Counted from the stretch's first letter, positions 52,216-61,014 are shown. The stretch: DNA of 64,000 nt from DAOUJI01 sp965237875 (GCA_965237875.1 CBDEGP010000001.1:868001-932000), one strand, 5' to 3'. Program-made: numbers and translations. Notes: generated by a model not told the origin, from the letters alone.

Positions 52216-53241
52216 TTGAGACGGCCCAGTTTGGTCTGGGCCGTCGTTCCGCTGATTGGAATCGTCGCGCTGGTTGGATTGGCCTGCGGGTCTTCCGACA
52301 CGCCTGTGCCGCCAACCTCGACGCCGACGCAAGGACCTGCGACGATTGCCGAACTGCCCACCTCCATCACTGCGCCGCCCGTAAAGGTCGTAGCCACCAC
52401 CGTCATTCTTGGAGACCTGGCCGCCAGCGTGGGAGGGGACCGGGTTGACATTACCGTCCTTGTGCCCCCCGGAGTGGACGTTCACCACTTCAAGTCAACA
52501 CCCTCCCAAAACATATCCATTGGGGAGGCGGACCTCATCATTTCCAACGGGTTGGGCTTGGACGGATTTCTCGACGCGCTGCTGGACAGCTCCAAGCGGT
52601 CCGACTCCGTGCATGTAACAGCGGCGGAAGGGTTAGACCCGCAACCCTTGGAGGAGATGCATCTTCCGTCTGAGGACGAGGAACGTGATGAAGAAGAGGG
52701 TGAAGACTACGGCGATGAAGGTGATGAGCGCGAATTCGGAGACCCTCACTTCTGGCTTGACCCCATCTTTGCCATCCACTACGTGGACGCCATTCGCGAT
52801 GGGTTGATCAAGGTCGATTCGGCCAATGAGGCTGTCTACACCCGGAACGCCGGTGAATACGTGGGCCGCCTGCGGGAGCTTCACCGGGAAATTGTCCAGG
52901 CATTGGAAATTGTTCCCACCGAGCGGCGGGTCCTGGTCACTTTCCACGACGCGTACGGCTACTTCGGGCGGCGTTATGGATTCGTGGTGATGGCTTTCGT
53001 GCCGAGCCACGCCGGCGACGTCACTCCCGCCAGCATCATCAGTGTCATGGAACTAATTAGAGAACGGGGGATTCCCGCGGTCTTTGCGGAACCGCAATTC
53101 AAAGCCGTCGTGTTGGAACAGGCCGCCCAAGACACCGGGGTCAAGGTGGCCGTCATCCAATCGTTGCCCGTCCAAGGCGCCGCCACCTACATCGAATTGA
53201 TGCAAGCCAATGCCAAGAGCCTGTCTGACAACCTCAAATAG
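52216..53241 (+). CDS. Metal ABC transporter substrate-binding lipoprotein (ZnuA-like)
   Basis: A 341-residue lipoprotein. I place the start at the TTG at 52216, giving a normal signal (R-R-P-S-L-V-W, then V-A-L-V-G-L-A-C). The frame is open upstream through the operator boxes. The metal-binding family pattern is present: G-V-D-V-H-H-F, then G-D-P-H-F-W-L-D-P, F-H-D-A-Y-G-Y-F and F-A-E-P-Q-F. In place of the usual His-rich loop there is a strongly acidic loop (about 20 residues of E, D and G near 155). No permease or ATPase gene is adjacent. Three Fur-type boxes upstream indicate metal control. Confidence 0.82.
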   Translation: MRRPSLVWAVVPLIGIVALVGLACGSSDTPVPPTSTPTQGPATIAELPTSITAPPVKVVATTVILGDLAASVGGDRVDITVLVPPGVDVHHFKSTPSQNISIGEADLIISNGLGLDGFLDALLDSSKRSDSVHVTAAEGLDPQPLEEMHLPSEDEERDEEEGEDYGDEGDEREFGDPHFWLDPIFAIHYVDAIRDGLIKVDSANEAVYTRNAGEYVGRLRELHREIVQALEIVPTERRVLVTFHDAYGYFGRRYGFVVMAFVPSHAGDVTPASIISVMELIRERGIPAVFAEPQFKAVVLEQAAQDTGVKVAVIQSLPVQGAATYIELMQANAKSLSDNLK

Positions 53242-53435
53242 GACGCCAAGAGAGGTGTAAGGGAGAGGAGAGAGGGCCAAGGCCCTTCTCGGAAGGGCAA
53301 ACCCTGCCAGAATTCAAGCGCAGGCGCTTTGGGCCAACCGTCCGGGCAATCCGCGTTCGCTCCTCCGGCGTATGATTGTTTAGACGCCGGGTTTGGACAC
53401 CGGGGGCGTGGCGGGATAAAATCATCTCAAGGATT

Positions 53436-54959
53436 ATGGCGCCCTTTGCTATGATGACTCGAATTGCTCTTCTGCTTCTGGCCGCTTCAGTGCTGGGAGT
53501 CTCCATGTTCTCCGTCTCCGGGGCTTTGGCCCAGGAGCAGGGCATAGAGGTCCTGTCGGAGGAGGTGGTGACCGACTTTCCCGATAGGGTCGTTTTCAAG
53601 CTCAGCGCCTCCAGTCCCGATCCCATCGACGAGATACGCGTCTTCCTCAAGACCAAGGCGACGGGCAGGAGCGCTTACGGCTATGTGGACCTGGCGCCCG
53701 GCCTGTCGGTTGACGGCGAATACGTCATGGACCTGAGCGGAGCGTCGGGTTACAGGCCTCCGGGGACTGTCATCAAGTACCGCTATGAGATCAGGGACCA
53801 GGCGGGGAGGACCTTCACGTCCGATGAGCGGGAACACCTATACCTGGACGAGAGCCTGGAGTGGAAGTCCATAACCCAGGGAATCCTAACCATCTACTAC
53901 TACGGCGACTTTGTGGAGAGGCGGGCCCAGACCGTACTGGACGCAGCACAAGAGACCCTGGACAACATGGGGCCTATCCTTGGCATCCAGCCCACCGAGC
54001 CCATCCGCATTGTTTCCTACAGCAACTACCGGGACATGGCCAGGGCCCTTCCCTTCCGCTCCCAGGCTGTGAGAGAAGAGTTGCAGACCCAGGGTCAGGC
54101 GTGGTCCGACGAGCGGGTGGTGGTGCTGCTGAGTTCCACCGAAACGGTGACCGGAATAGCCTCCCACGAGTTTGTGCATATCCTGGTGGGTGAAGCGGCG
54201 GGCCGGTTCGGGGATTCTGTCCCCGCCTGGCTGAACGAGGGACTGGCCGAGTACGGCAACGTGGACCAGACGCCGGAGTACGACAGGGCCCTGGCCTACG
54301 CCGTATATACCCGCAGGCTCAAGCCCTTGTGGCACCTTCAACACCTCGGCGGCGAACCCGATGACATACTCATCGGATACGGCCACGGGAAGTCGGTGGT
54401 CAGCTATTTGATTGCCCGCTACGGCGAAGAAAAGATGGCGGAGCTCATGGGCCAGTTCACCAAGGGGCCTACGGTGGATGAGGCTCTTATGGCTGTGTAC
54501 GGGTTCGACCAGTACGGCCTCGACACTGAGTGGCGGCTCGCCATCGGCCTGGACCCTCTGCCGTCGCCTGATGAACTGGAGGCGATTATGGAGTCCGCCG
54601 GGACCGAACCCTCGGCTTCCGGCGGCGGCGCCGTCGAAGAAGAGACCGGACCTCCGGCCGAGCCTACGAGCCAGCCCATATCATCAACCGCAACCCCGGA
54701 GCCGACGCCGGAGCCGGCCGCGGAGGAGCCAAGGCGTACATCCGGAGGATGCGGCGCCCCGGCTGCTCTTGGAGCATCGGCGCCTGTTGATCTGATAATA
54801 GTGGCGCTGATGGGAAGCCCCTTCCTGGCCATGAGGTCCAGATGGGGCGGAAGGCCCCTGGGCCGGGTCCTACGCGCCGCCTTGCGGCTGAGAAGGTGGG
54901 GGGGGGGGCGCCGGACTAGCCGCCGCCCTCGTTTCCGTGCTCAGGGAGCAAAGCGGTAG
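53436..54959 (+). CDS. Surface metallopeptidase (peptidase MA-like) with C-terminal sorting-type tail
   Basis: A 507-residue protein: signal peptide ending A-L-A-Q, an N-terminal beta domain, then an HExxH zinc motif (A-S-H-E-F-V-H-I-L near residue 247) and the downstream N-E-G-L-A-E-Y, as in peptidase_MA_2 proteins. A Pro/Thr/Glu linker follows, then G-G-C-G-A-P and a hydrophobic stretch ending in a basic cluster. This looks like a Cys-containing tripartite sorting tail. An 11-G run (54898-54908) near the end makes the last residues and the overlap with the next gene uncertain. AAGGA is very close to the ATG. Confidence 0.75.
   Translation: MAPFAMMTRIALLLLAASVLGVSMFSVSGALAQEQGIEVLSEEVVTDFPDRVVFKLSASSPDPIDEIRVFLKTKATGRSAYGYVDLAPGLSVDGEYVMDLSGASGYRPPGTVIKYRYEIRDQAGRTFTSDEREHLYLDESLEWKSITQGILTIYYYGDFVERRAQTVLDAAQETLDNMGPILGIQPTEPIRIVSYSNYRDMARALPFRSQAVREELQTQGQAWSDERVVVLLSSTETVTGIASHEFVHILVGEAAGRFGDSVPAWLNEGLAEYGNVDQTPEYDRALAYAVYTRRLKPLWHLQHLGGEPDDILIGYGHGKSVVSYLIARYGEEKMAELMGQFTKGPTVDEALMAVYGFDQYGLDTEWRLAIGLDPLPSPDELEAIMESAGTEPSASGGGAVEEETGPPAEPTSQPISSTATPEPTPEPAAEEPRRTSGGCGAPAALGASAPVDLIIVALMGSPFLAMRSRWGGRPLGRVLRAALRLRRWGGGRRTSRRPRFRAQGAKR
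54898..54908. repeat. Homopolymer of 11 G
   Basis: Eleven consecutive G residues lie inside the 3' end of the peptidase gene. A one-base gain or loss would change the C terminus and could end the frame before the convergent gene. It is also a common sequencing-error site. Confidence 0.85.
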
Positions 54960-56308
54960 ATGACGGGCAAGTCCGCAGGGTTGGTGACGCTGGAGTCGGT
55001 ATGGTGCGATATGTGGACGCGGCCCGTACCGCAGTCGCCGAACTCGTCACAGGATATGACTCCGATGATGCCGTTGAAGCCGGCGGTATTGGTAAGCGCC
55101 TCCCGGAGCTTGGCCCGGTCGATGAAGAGAGTGTCTCCATCAGCTACTGCAACATTCTCGATGGCTCGGAGGAGAATGGTGGCCGCATCGTAGGCGTGGG
55201 CCAGGTAGGCGGACGTGGACGCCTCGCCGTACCTATCTCGATAGGCGGCGTCCAGCTCGCCGCCGCTCTTACCCGTTGCCTGGTTCGTGTTGGCGTCGAA
55301 GCTCAACTCAGGGCCAGGAAAGTAAATTCCCTCAGACTCCGGCGTCGATAGGAACCCGGAGACCAACAGGGCTGCGCCGCCAATCAGCGCCGCGTCCTCA
55401 AGTCCGGCGATCTGGCCGACCTCCTGGACTATATGCTTGCCTTCGTCCTCGAAGAGCGGGAAGAAGAGTCCGTCCGGGGAGCCGGAAGCTATCCGGGTGA
55501 GGGTGGGGACCATGTCCGTGTCGCCTCTGCTGACGACGGCGCCGGACACCGAGCCGCCAAGCTCCTCGAAGGCGGAGGCGAAAGCGCCGGTGAGCCCGGT
55601 GGTGTATGGGTCGCCGTCGTGGATGGCAGCCATGTTGCGCAGTCCGAGTTCGTTGTAAGCGAACTGAGCTACCGCGCGAGCCTGGTAGAGGTCGTTGTTG
55701 GCGGTCCGGTAGTAGCCGGGATGGTAGCTGGACCCGGCGGCGCCGCGAAGGTCGGAGGTCAGCGACGGCGACGTGGTGGATGGGCCGACCATCACCAGGC
55801 CGGCCTCGCTGAGGACCGGAGAAGCGGCGGCGGCGGCGACGGAGCAGGACGTCCCGATGACGCCAACGACTCGGGGGTCGCCGGTAACCGTGTCAGCGGC
55901 GGCGCGTCCGCCCTCCGCCGTGCAAAGGGAGTCGAGTCCGGCGCCCATCGACACATTGTGTCCTTTGATGGGGCCATAGTCCTCCAACGCCAGAGCAACG
56001 CCCCGCTGGCTGGGAACGCCTAGGTCTCCCAGTCCGGTGAGCACGGCCAGCGAACGTATCTGGATGTCGTCGCCGGGACCGACCTCCACGGCTCCCAGGG
56101 GGACCGCTTCGTGGTCCGGGCCTCCGCAGGAGACGGCCCCCAGCATGAGGGCCGCCAGCGGGATGAGCCAACCCAACCGTCGCAGACCCCGCCGCCGGGC
56201 CGGAGCCGCATGGAAGCGCGATTGACGCGTTTCTGACCTTCGTAATCCGTTGCGAAGGTCTGTGATGTCAACACGGTCAATCACTGGAAACAAGGCATCC
56301 CCGGTCAC
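54941..56308 (-). CDS. ABC transporter solute-binding lipoprotein (branched-chain amino-acid/type 1 fold)
   Basis: Up to 455 residues from the GTG at 56308, which lies in repeat DNA; a later start is possible. A basic stretch (R-R-R-G-L-R-R-L) precedes a signal and lipobox G-A-V-S-C. The mature part has the Leu/Ile/Val-binding pattern: Q-R-G-V-A-L-A-L-E-D-Y, V-I-G-T-S-C-S-V-A near 150, A-Y-D-A-A-T-I-L-L-R near 370. It would deliver an amino acid or amide to a permease not found here. Its 3' end overlaps the convergent peptidase gene by 19 bases. Confidence 0.8.
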   Translation of the reverse strand: MTGDALFPVIDRVDITDLRNGLRRSETRQSRFHAAPARRRGLRRLGWLIPLAALMLGAVSCGGPDHEAVPLGAVEVGPGDDIQIRSLAVLTGLGDLGVPSQRGVALALEDYGPIKGHNVSMGAGLDSLCTAEGGRAAADTVTGDPRVVGVIGTSCSVAAAAASPVLSEAGLVMVGPSTTSPSLTSDLRGAAGSSYHPGYYRTANNDLYQARAVAQFAYNELGLRNMAAIHDGDPYTTGLTGAFASAFEELGGSVSGAVVSRGDTDMVPTLTRIASGSPDGLFFPLFEDEGKHIVQEVGQIAGLEDAALIGGAALLVSGFLSTPESEGIYFPGPELSFDANTNQATGKSGGELDAAYRDRYGEASTSAYLAHAYDAATILLRAIENVAVADGDTLFIDRAKLREALTNTAGFNGIIGVISCDEFGDCGTGRVHISHHTDSSVTNPADLPVIYRFAP

Positions 56309-56402
56309 TCTGAGCTTGTCGAAGGGTCCCCACGGTCTTTTAATAGTCGGATGCCTTGCTTGCTCCGTTCGTGGTGAGCCCGTCGAACCACCCCTCGACG
56401 TT
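56309..56402. repeat. Dispersed intergenic repeat pieces
   Basis: CTGAGCTTGTCGAAGGGT and GTTCGTGGTGAGCCCGTCGA are two short elements I recognise as common dispersed repeats in bacterial genomes, here between two minus-strand genes. They resemble the pieces at 10385-10420 and 51899-51919. Confidence 0.45.
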
Positions 56403-56407
56403 TGCTA

Positions 56408-57952
56408 CTACTTCCCTTCCCTGATCCAGTCCGCGATTTTCTCCGCTATCATTATGGTGGTGGCGTTGGTGTTGGCGCGGATGCAGTCGGGCATTACGGA
56501 CGCGTCGGCCACCCTGAGCGCCTCCATGCCGTGCACCTTGCCGTACTGGTCCACGACTGCCAGCTGGTCCGACGAGGGGCCCATCTTGCAGGTGCAGGAG
56601 ATGTGATGGGACGTGCCGGTGTTCCGCATCATCCAGGCGTCCAATGCCTCGTCGGAAGCCAATTCGTCGTCCGTCGGAGTGACCCGCTCGATGACCATCT
56701 CCCGGAACGGGCCGCTGTCTCCCAGCTTGGCGCAAAGCCTCACCGCCTTCCTCATTCGCTCCCGATCAAAGGGGTCGGTCAGGTAGTTGTAGTCGAGGAA
56801 TGGTTGTACGTGTGGGTCCGGCGACGTTAGCTTGAGTTCCCCCATGCCCAGAGCCAACTGAAGACTGGCGCTGACGCCGAAGTAGTTCTCGTCGTCGCCT
56901 ATGGGGACCTGCGCCGGGCGGTGCTCGCTGGTCATCAGTATCGGGGTGACCTGCATGTCGTTCTGCAGGTACGACCCTTCCACGGTGTACCTCAGCCCCA
57001 CCTGTATCAGCGGCGCTTGGATGTCGGGACGGTCTCCTATGGCTTTGTAGAGCACCGACGCAGATGGATGGTCTCGCAGGTTCTGCCCCACGCCGGGCAG
57101 GTCATGGACCAGGGGAACTCCGATTTCCGCCAGGTGGGATGCCGGCCCCACGCCGGAGAGCAGCAGTATGTGGGGAGACCCGATGGCCCCGCTGGACAGA
57201 ATCACCTGGTCGCCGTAGACGTTGAATGTCTCACCCCCGCTTTCCACCTCCATGCCCACGGCCCGCTTGCCCTCGAAGAGGACCCGCCGGGCCAACACGT
57301 CGGCCTTGACCGTGAGGTTCAGCCGGTGGCGGGCGGGGTCCAGGTAAGCCAGGGCGGTGCTGATGCGAACGCCGTCGATGGTGTTCCGGGCCCTCGGTGA
57401 GACGCCGGTGGAGTCGGGATGGTTTTGGTCGGCGTCGTCCTGGAACCCCTCGGCTAGACACGCCTCGTAGAACGCCGCGGAATGGGGCAGCCACTGGTCC
57501 TTTGTGTACCTCTTGACGGGTATGGGGCCTTCAGTGCCGTGGAAGTCCCCTCTGAAGTCGTGGTCGTTTTCCATCTTCCTGAAGTAGGGGAGGACCTTGG
57601 TGTACTCCCATTCGTCGTTGCCCCAGGACGCCCAGCGGTTATAGTCGTCGGGAATTCCCCGGTACAGCACCTGCCCGTTCACGGCGCTGGAGCCCCCCGT
57701 GGCCTTGCCTCTGGGGATGGGGAATTCCTGGAGCTCAGGCGTCATTCTGGCCGTGTAGCCCCAGGTATGGGGTCCATACGCAGACAGGAATACATTGTTT
57801 CCCAGCTTCAGGTCGTCGGGCAGATGGTCGAAGTTGGGGAAGTCGGGACCGGCTTCCAAAAGCAGCACGGACCTGCCGTTGTCTTCGGACAGTCTGGCTG
57901 CCAGCGTGTTTCCGGCGGAACCCGCTCCAACGATTATCACGTCGTACTTCAT
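56408..57952 (-). CDS. GMC-family FAD oxidoreductase (choline dehydrogenase-like)
   Basis: A 514-residue flavoenzyme. GGAGG seven bases before the ATG at 57952 supports this start; the longer frame is not used. The FAD motif D-V-I-I-V-G-A-G-S-A-G-N-T-L-A-A opens the protein, G-K-A-T-G-G-S-S-A-V-N-G lies near residue 85 and S-S-G-A-I-G-S-P near 250. The catalytic histidine region near the end is T-S-H-H-I-S. It oxidises an alcohol to aldehyde; the substrate is not determined. No operon partner is evident. Confidence 0.9.
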   Translation of the reverse strand: MKYDVIIVGAGSAGNTLAARLSEDNGRSVLLLEAGPDFPNFDHLPDDLKLGNNVFLSAYGPHTWGYTARMTPELQEFPIPRGKATGGSSAVNGQVLYRGIPDDYNRWASWGNDEWEYTKVLPYFRKMENDHDFRGDFHGTEGPIPVKRYTKDQWLPHSAAFYEACLAEGFQDDADQNHPDSTGVSPRARNTIDGVRISTALAYLDPARHRLNLTVKADVLARRVLFEGKRAVGMEVESGGETFNVYGDQVILSSGAIGSPHILLLSGVGPASHLAEIGVPLVHDLPGVGQNLRDHPSASVLYKAIGDRPDIQAPLIQVGLRYTVEGSYLQNDMQVTPILMTSEHRPAQVPIGDDENYFGVSASLQLALGMGELKLTSPDPHVQPFLDYNYLTDPFDRERMRKAVRLCAKLGDSGPFREMVIERVTPTDDELASDEALDAWMMRNTGTSHHISCTCKMGPSSDQLAVVDQYGKVHGMEALRVADASVMPDCIRANTNATTIMIAEKIADWIREGK

Positions 57953-58157
57953 GAGGAAACCTCCATGCCAGCCTTTCGCGGCTGAACAAAGGGATGATAC
58001 TAGCTGCTTATAGGCGTCGGCAAGTGGGGCGGGACGAGGCTTTCCCTCTCGAGGACAAAGAAAGGGACGGGTTTCACTAGTCCGGTTCTTGCGTGTAGTC
58101 ACCGTCCACTGGTACATTGCCCTAAATCTCATTGCCTCGGATATTCTGGTACTGAAG

Positions 58158-59192
58158 ATGTCTCCTCACGATTCCCGTCAATACGCTTACGAAATTAACG
58201 AAAGGGGTGCGTGCTATTTCCAGGCCGGCCGTTACGTGGATGCAGAGCAGGATTACCGCATAGCCGTCGATGTGGCAGGCAATGAAGACCCTAACCGTTT
58301 TATCTACCTGTTCAATTTGGCCAACGTCCTGCAGCAGATGTGGCGGTTTGATGAAGCTGCGGTACTGTACGAGCAAATACTGGAGTCCGATGCGTTGGCG
58401 CCGTTGAAGCACAGCGTACGGTTGGAACTGGACAAGCTATCTGGTTCCCGCCAGAAAAAGGGGATAAGTGCCAATGACGAGCGCCTGTACGCGATCGGGA
58501 CTCGGTTGATTCCCCGATATTCGAGGATGAACCGCCGGGTGAACCTCGCCTTTGTAGACGAGAGCAGGGAGTCCATGGCCTGGATTAAGCGAATTCAGGA
58601 CGAGCATAATACTCCCAAAAACAAACAGATCGGTTCTTTCTCAGGCTGGGAAGCTATCGGACACGTCATAGGCGGAGAGCATTGGATTTTTATTAAGACC
58701 AGACGTTGGGTGGGCGCTTCCAAGGAACATTTGAGCGGTTTGGTGGGCCACGAATTGGTGCATGCCGAGATGAAGGACACATTGCCACCGGAGGCGTTTC
58801 TGGAAGGGAAGGCCGCCGAGAACCTCATCCACGATGAACGGTTGATGGACCGAATCGCCATCTTCAAAGGCTTCGGAGAAGAGTTAATGGCGTCCCGGGA
58901 AATTATGGAATCTTCGGGAAGCAGGCATCAATCGGGATTGATGAGTTCCGGGGATATCCGGAGTATTCTTAGTTCAATGGAAGAAATGACAAGGAAAGCC
59001 GAGTTTCAAAGCTGGCTCGCTCGTTCGTTGGCTCAAAAACTAGGTGGAGAGAACCTACTGGTACAGGAAGAATTTCGCAGGGCGATACCTCTGTGGGAAC
59101 CTGTGGCCAAGTCCCGCAAAGCTCCAGCCCATGCCAGGCAGGAACTGGAGACCGCGATTCACCATTCAGAGGGATTTTCGAAGCAAACGTGA
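58158..59192 (+). CDS. TPR protein with an HExxH motif, function unknown
   Basis: A 344-residue protein, started at the ATG at 58158 (the frame is open from 58089). Residues about 10-100 form TPR-like helices (Y-F-Q-A-G-R-Y-V-D-A-E-Q-D-Y; F-D-E-A-A-V-L-Y-E). Near residue 200 is G-H-E-L-V-H-A-E, an HExxH zinc motif. No signal peptide is seen, so it is probably cytoplasmic. I recognise no named family. The codon use looks less GC-rich than in the neighbours, which may point to transfer. Confidence 0.6.
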   Translation: MSPHDSRQYAYEINERGACYFQAGRYVDAEQDYRIAVDVAGNEDPNRFIYLFNLANVLQQMWRFDEAAVLYEQILESDALAPLKHSVRLELDKLSGSRQKKGISANDERLYAIGTRLIPRYSRMNRRVNLAFVDESRESMAWIKRIQDEHNTPKNKQIGSFSGWEAIGHVIGGEHWIFIKTRRWVGASKEHLSGLVGHELVHAEMKDTLPPEAFLEGKAAENLIHDERLMDRIAIFKGFGEELMASREIMESSGSRHQSGLMSSGDIRSILSSMEEMTRKAEFQSWLARSLAQKLGGENLLVQEEFRRAIPLWEPVAKSRKAPAHARQELETAIHHSEGFSKQT

Positions 59193-59280
59193 AGTAGCTA
59201 GGGTCGCGTCGAAGTTGATTATCCGTCACTGGGCAGGTCTCTGACGCAGAAGCGACTGCCCACTGTTGGCCTACTAGGAG

Positions 59281-59394
59281 GGGTGCACGAACTTCCTGTG
59301 GTATCCCATGAAGCGTGTCAAGTTCGCCAACGCCGACGATAAGGAATGGGTCTTAACGAAGACAGCCGCCTCTTTCTGGAAATTCGGCGGATGA
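59281..59394 (+). pseudogene. C-terminal remnant of an amidohydrolase-family gene
   Basis: In frame with no start, the stretch ends V-K-F-A-N-A-D-D-K-E, then T-K-T-A-A-S-F-W-K-F-G-G and stop. It is clearly homologous to the C terminus of the remnant at 60541-61014 (V-K-F-A-S-D-E-D-K-E, then G-K-T-A-A-A-L-W-K-F-G-G). The rest of the gene is missing. Confidence 0.65.
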
Positions 59395-59404
59395 CGCCCC
59401 CCTG

Positions 59405-59443
59405 CCCCTTCTCCCCTGGCGGGAGAAGGTTGGGATGAGGGGG
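59405..59443. repeat. Palindromic intergenic element
   Basis: CCTTCTCCC-CTGGC-GGGAGAAGG is a perfect 9-bp hairpin, followed by TTGGGATGAGGGGG. I recognise this as a common dispersed element. It follows the amidohydrolase remnant and may have been part of the break point. Confidence 0.5.
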
Positions 59444-59751
59444 AGTCTATGGCTGCCGCCTTGCTGCACCGCTATTTCCGTCGCCCTTGTACGGCCCTTT
59501 AAGTTCGATCCTCATGGGGTTGGTTCCGGGACTGATGCGCGAGCGCCGCGGACCGCGCTGGTGATGTTCGCCTCGGGCTCGCCACGGTTGTATCGCCCCA
59601 GAATCTCAGCGGCAGCCGGTGCGTACCGAGCGTCGTTGTAATCGATCTGAATGGACACTTTGGCCCTCTGTTCAGTTGGATATCCCAAGACACGGGAAGG
59701 CCGAAGGATGAGAGCGCTCCGCGTGCCGATGATACGGATGGCCTCTACCCG
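59444..59751. other. Degraded region between the remnants and the first PIN gene
   Basis: Apart from the short minus-strand frame at 59512-59658, I see no convincing gene. Small frames on the plus strand are not protein-like in composition. Confidence 0.4.
59512..59658 (-). pseudogene. Short N-terminal fragment, possibly of a restriction-modification gene
   Basis: A 48-codon frame from GTG at 59658 reads I-D-Y-N-D-A-R-Y-A-P and ends near E-A-N-I-T-S-A-V-R-G. I have a vague memory of the last motif near the N terminus of Eco57I-like or related DNA methylase/endonuclease proteins; the identification is weak. A downstream frame begins by overlapping its stop. Confidence 0.25.
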
Positions 59752-60201
59752 CTATTCCAGTGCACCGAACTCTCCAATCCAGTGCACGTTGTCAATGCTT
59801 GGGCTAGCCGCCCGGTAGAACCTCTCGTCGGCGGTCCATAGCTTGCAACCGACACTTTCCGCCAGCGCCAGATAGTGGGCGTCGTAGGCCGCACCCTGCT
59901 TGAGTTCGCTGGCAATTTGCAGCGCTCTGACGTGAAGGCCTGGTGGCTGATGTAGTTCGAGGCGCGACTCAAGCAGCCGTGCGATCATGCGGGTACTGTC
60001 GCCGACGTTCAGTTCCCCGCGCAACACTCGCCGGTGGAGAGCGTTGGCGACCTCGAAAGGCATGAGGTATGGGGCGATGCGGGTGATGTCCTGGGCAACC
60101 CAGGATTGGAGGACGGCGTGGGCTTTGTCAGAATCATCCTCTTCAACTAGCCATTTGATCGCCAGGCTTGCATCGACCACGACGGATCCGTTCACGCCCA
60201 T
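59752..60201 (-). CDS. PIN-domain RNase toxin (VapC-like)
   Basis: A 149-residue PIN protein. V-V-D-A-S-L-A-I-K-W-L-V-E-E near the start gives the first catalytic acid, F-E-V-A-N-A-L the next, and Y-D-A-H-Y-L-A-L-A then T-A-D-E-R-F the later ones. VapC toxins cut tRNA or rRNA. It overlaps the RHH gene by ten bases downstream of it, the usual antitoxin-toxin order. Confidence 0.85.
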   Translation of the reverse strand: MGVNGSVVVDASLAIKWLVEEDDSDKAHAVLQSWVAQDITRIAPYLMPFEVANALHRRVLRGELNVGDSTRMIARLLESRLELHQPPGLHVRALQIASELKQGAAYDAHYLALAESVGCKLWTADERFYRAASPSIDNVHWIGEFGALE

Positions 60202-60494
60202 CGCTCGATTTGGGCATCCCTGATCTCACGGGCCTCCCGGATCAAGTCGGCGGAACTCCCAAGAAGAGGCTCGCCTCCGAATATCTCCTGCCGGAGCTCT
60301 GCAAAAAGCTCATGGTCTGGCTTGTCAGACAACAGCCCGCCCATGCCATTGGCTTCGTCCTTCGTCAACTCCCGATCAATGGCAGCTTGACAGTATCTTC
60401 GCATACTGACGCCCTTGAGTGCGGCGATGGCCTTTAGCCGACGCTGAAAGGTGGGGTCCAGGTCCAAGGTGAGTCTCTTCTTCTTGGTTTCCAT
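60192..60494 (-). CDS. Ribbon-helix-helix antitoxin (VapB-like)
   Basis: A 100-residue protein with a basic RHH N terminus (K-K-R-L-T-L-D-L, then F-Q-R-R-L-K-A-I-A-A-L-K-G-V-S-M-R-R) and an acidic C-terminal half that would wrap the toxin. It lies directly before the PIN gene. No clear palindrome was seen upstream. Confidence 0.75.
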   Translation of the reverse strand: METKKKRLTLDLDPTFQRRLKAIAALKGVSMRRYCQAAIDRELTKDEANGMGGLLSDKPDHELFAELRQEIFGGEPLLGSSADLIREAREIRDAQIERWA

Positions 60495-60540
60495 CGACTA
60501 AGCCTCGCTAAGTTGGTTCTGTAGGGTAAGGATATGATAA

Positions 60541-61014
60541 ACACGGAAAGATAATCAATACACCGCTAAGAGCTGGGCAACAAGAGAGAACATCGCCAAG
60601 GAGATGCCGGGACTCAAGCTGGTCCTGGAGCATCTGGGAGGGGTGGGCGCATACTTCCGGCCTGGACGGGCGGACAATGAGATTCCCTATGACACCTACC
60701 GCAAGGTCCTGGGTCTGGACCAATACCCCAACACATTCATGAAGATACCGGGCTTCGGCGAGTTCTGCCCCAGGCCCATTCCGTTGGTCCAACCCAACCC
60801 CTTCCCCAACGTGCCGCCACTCATTGAGATGGCGTTGGAAGCCTTTGGGGCGAGGCGGCTTATGTGGGGAAGCGACTTCCCTCCGTCAGCCTATCGGGAG
60901 GGGTACAGGAAGGCCCTGCGGCTTCCCATGGAGCACGTGAAATTCGCCAGCGACGAAGACAAAGAGCGGGTCTTCGGAAAGACGGCCGCCGCCCTCTGGA
61001 AATTCGGCGGATGA
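60541..61014 (+). pseudogene. N-terminally truncated amidohydrolase (amidohydrolase_2-like)
   Basis: An open frame without a proper start reads E-M-P-G-L-K-L-V-L-E-H-L-G-G and later L-M-W-G-S-D-F-P-P-S, then ends with V-K-F-A-S-D-E-D-K-E and W-K-F-G-G. These are the C-terminal strands of TIM-barrel amidohydrolases, including the late aspartate. The N-terminal half with the metal histidines is missing, so it is unlikely to be active. It is homologous to the remnant at 59281-59394. Confidence 0.7.
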
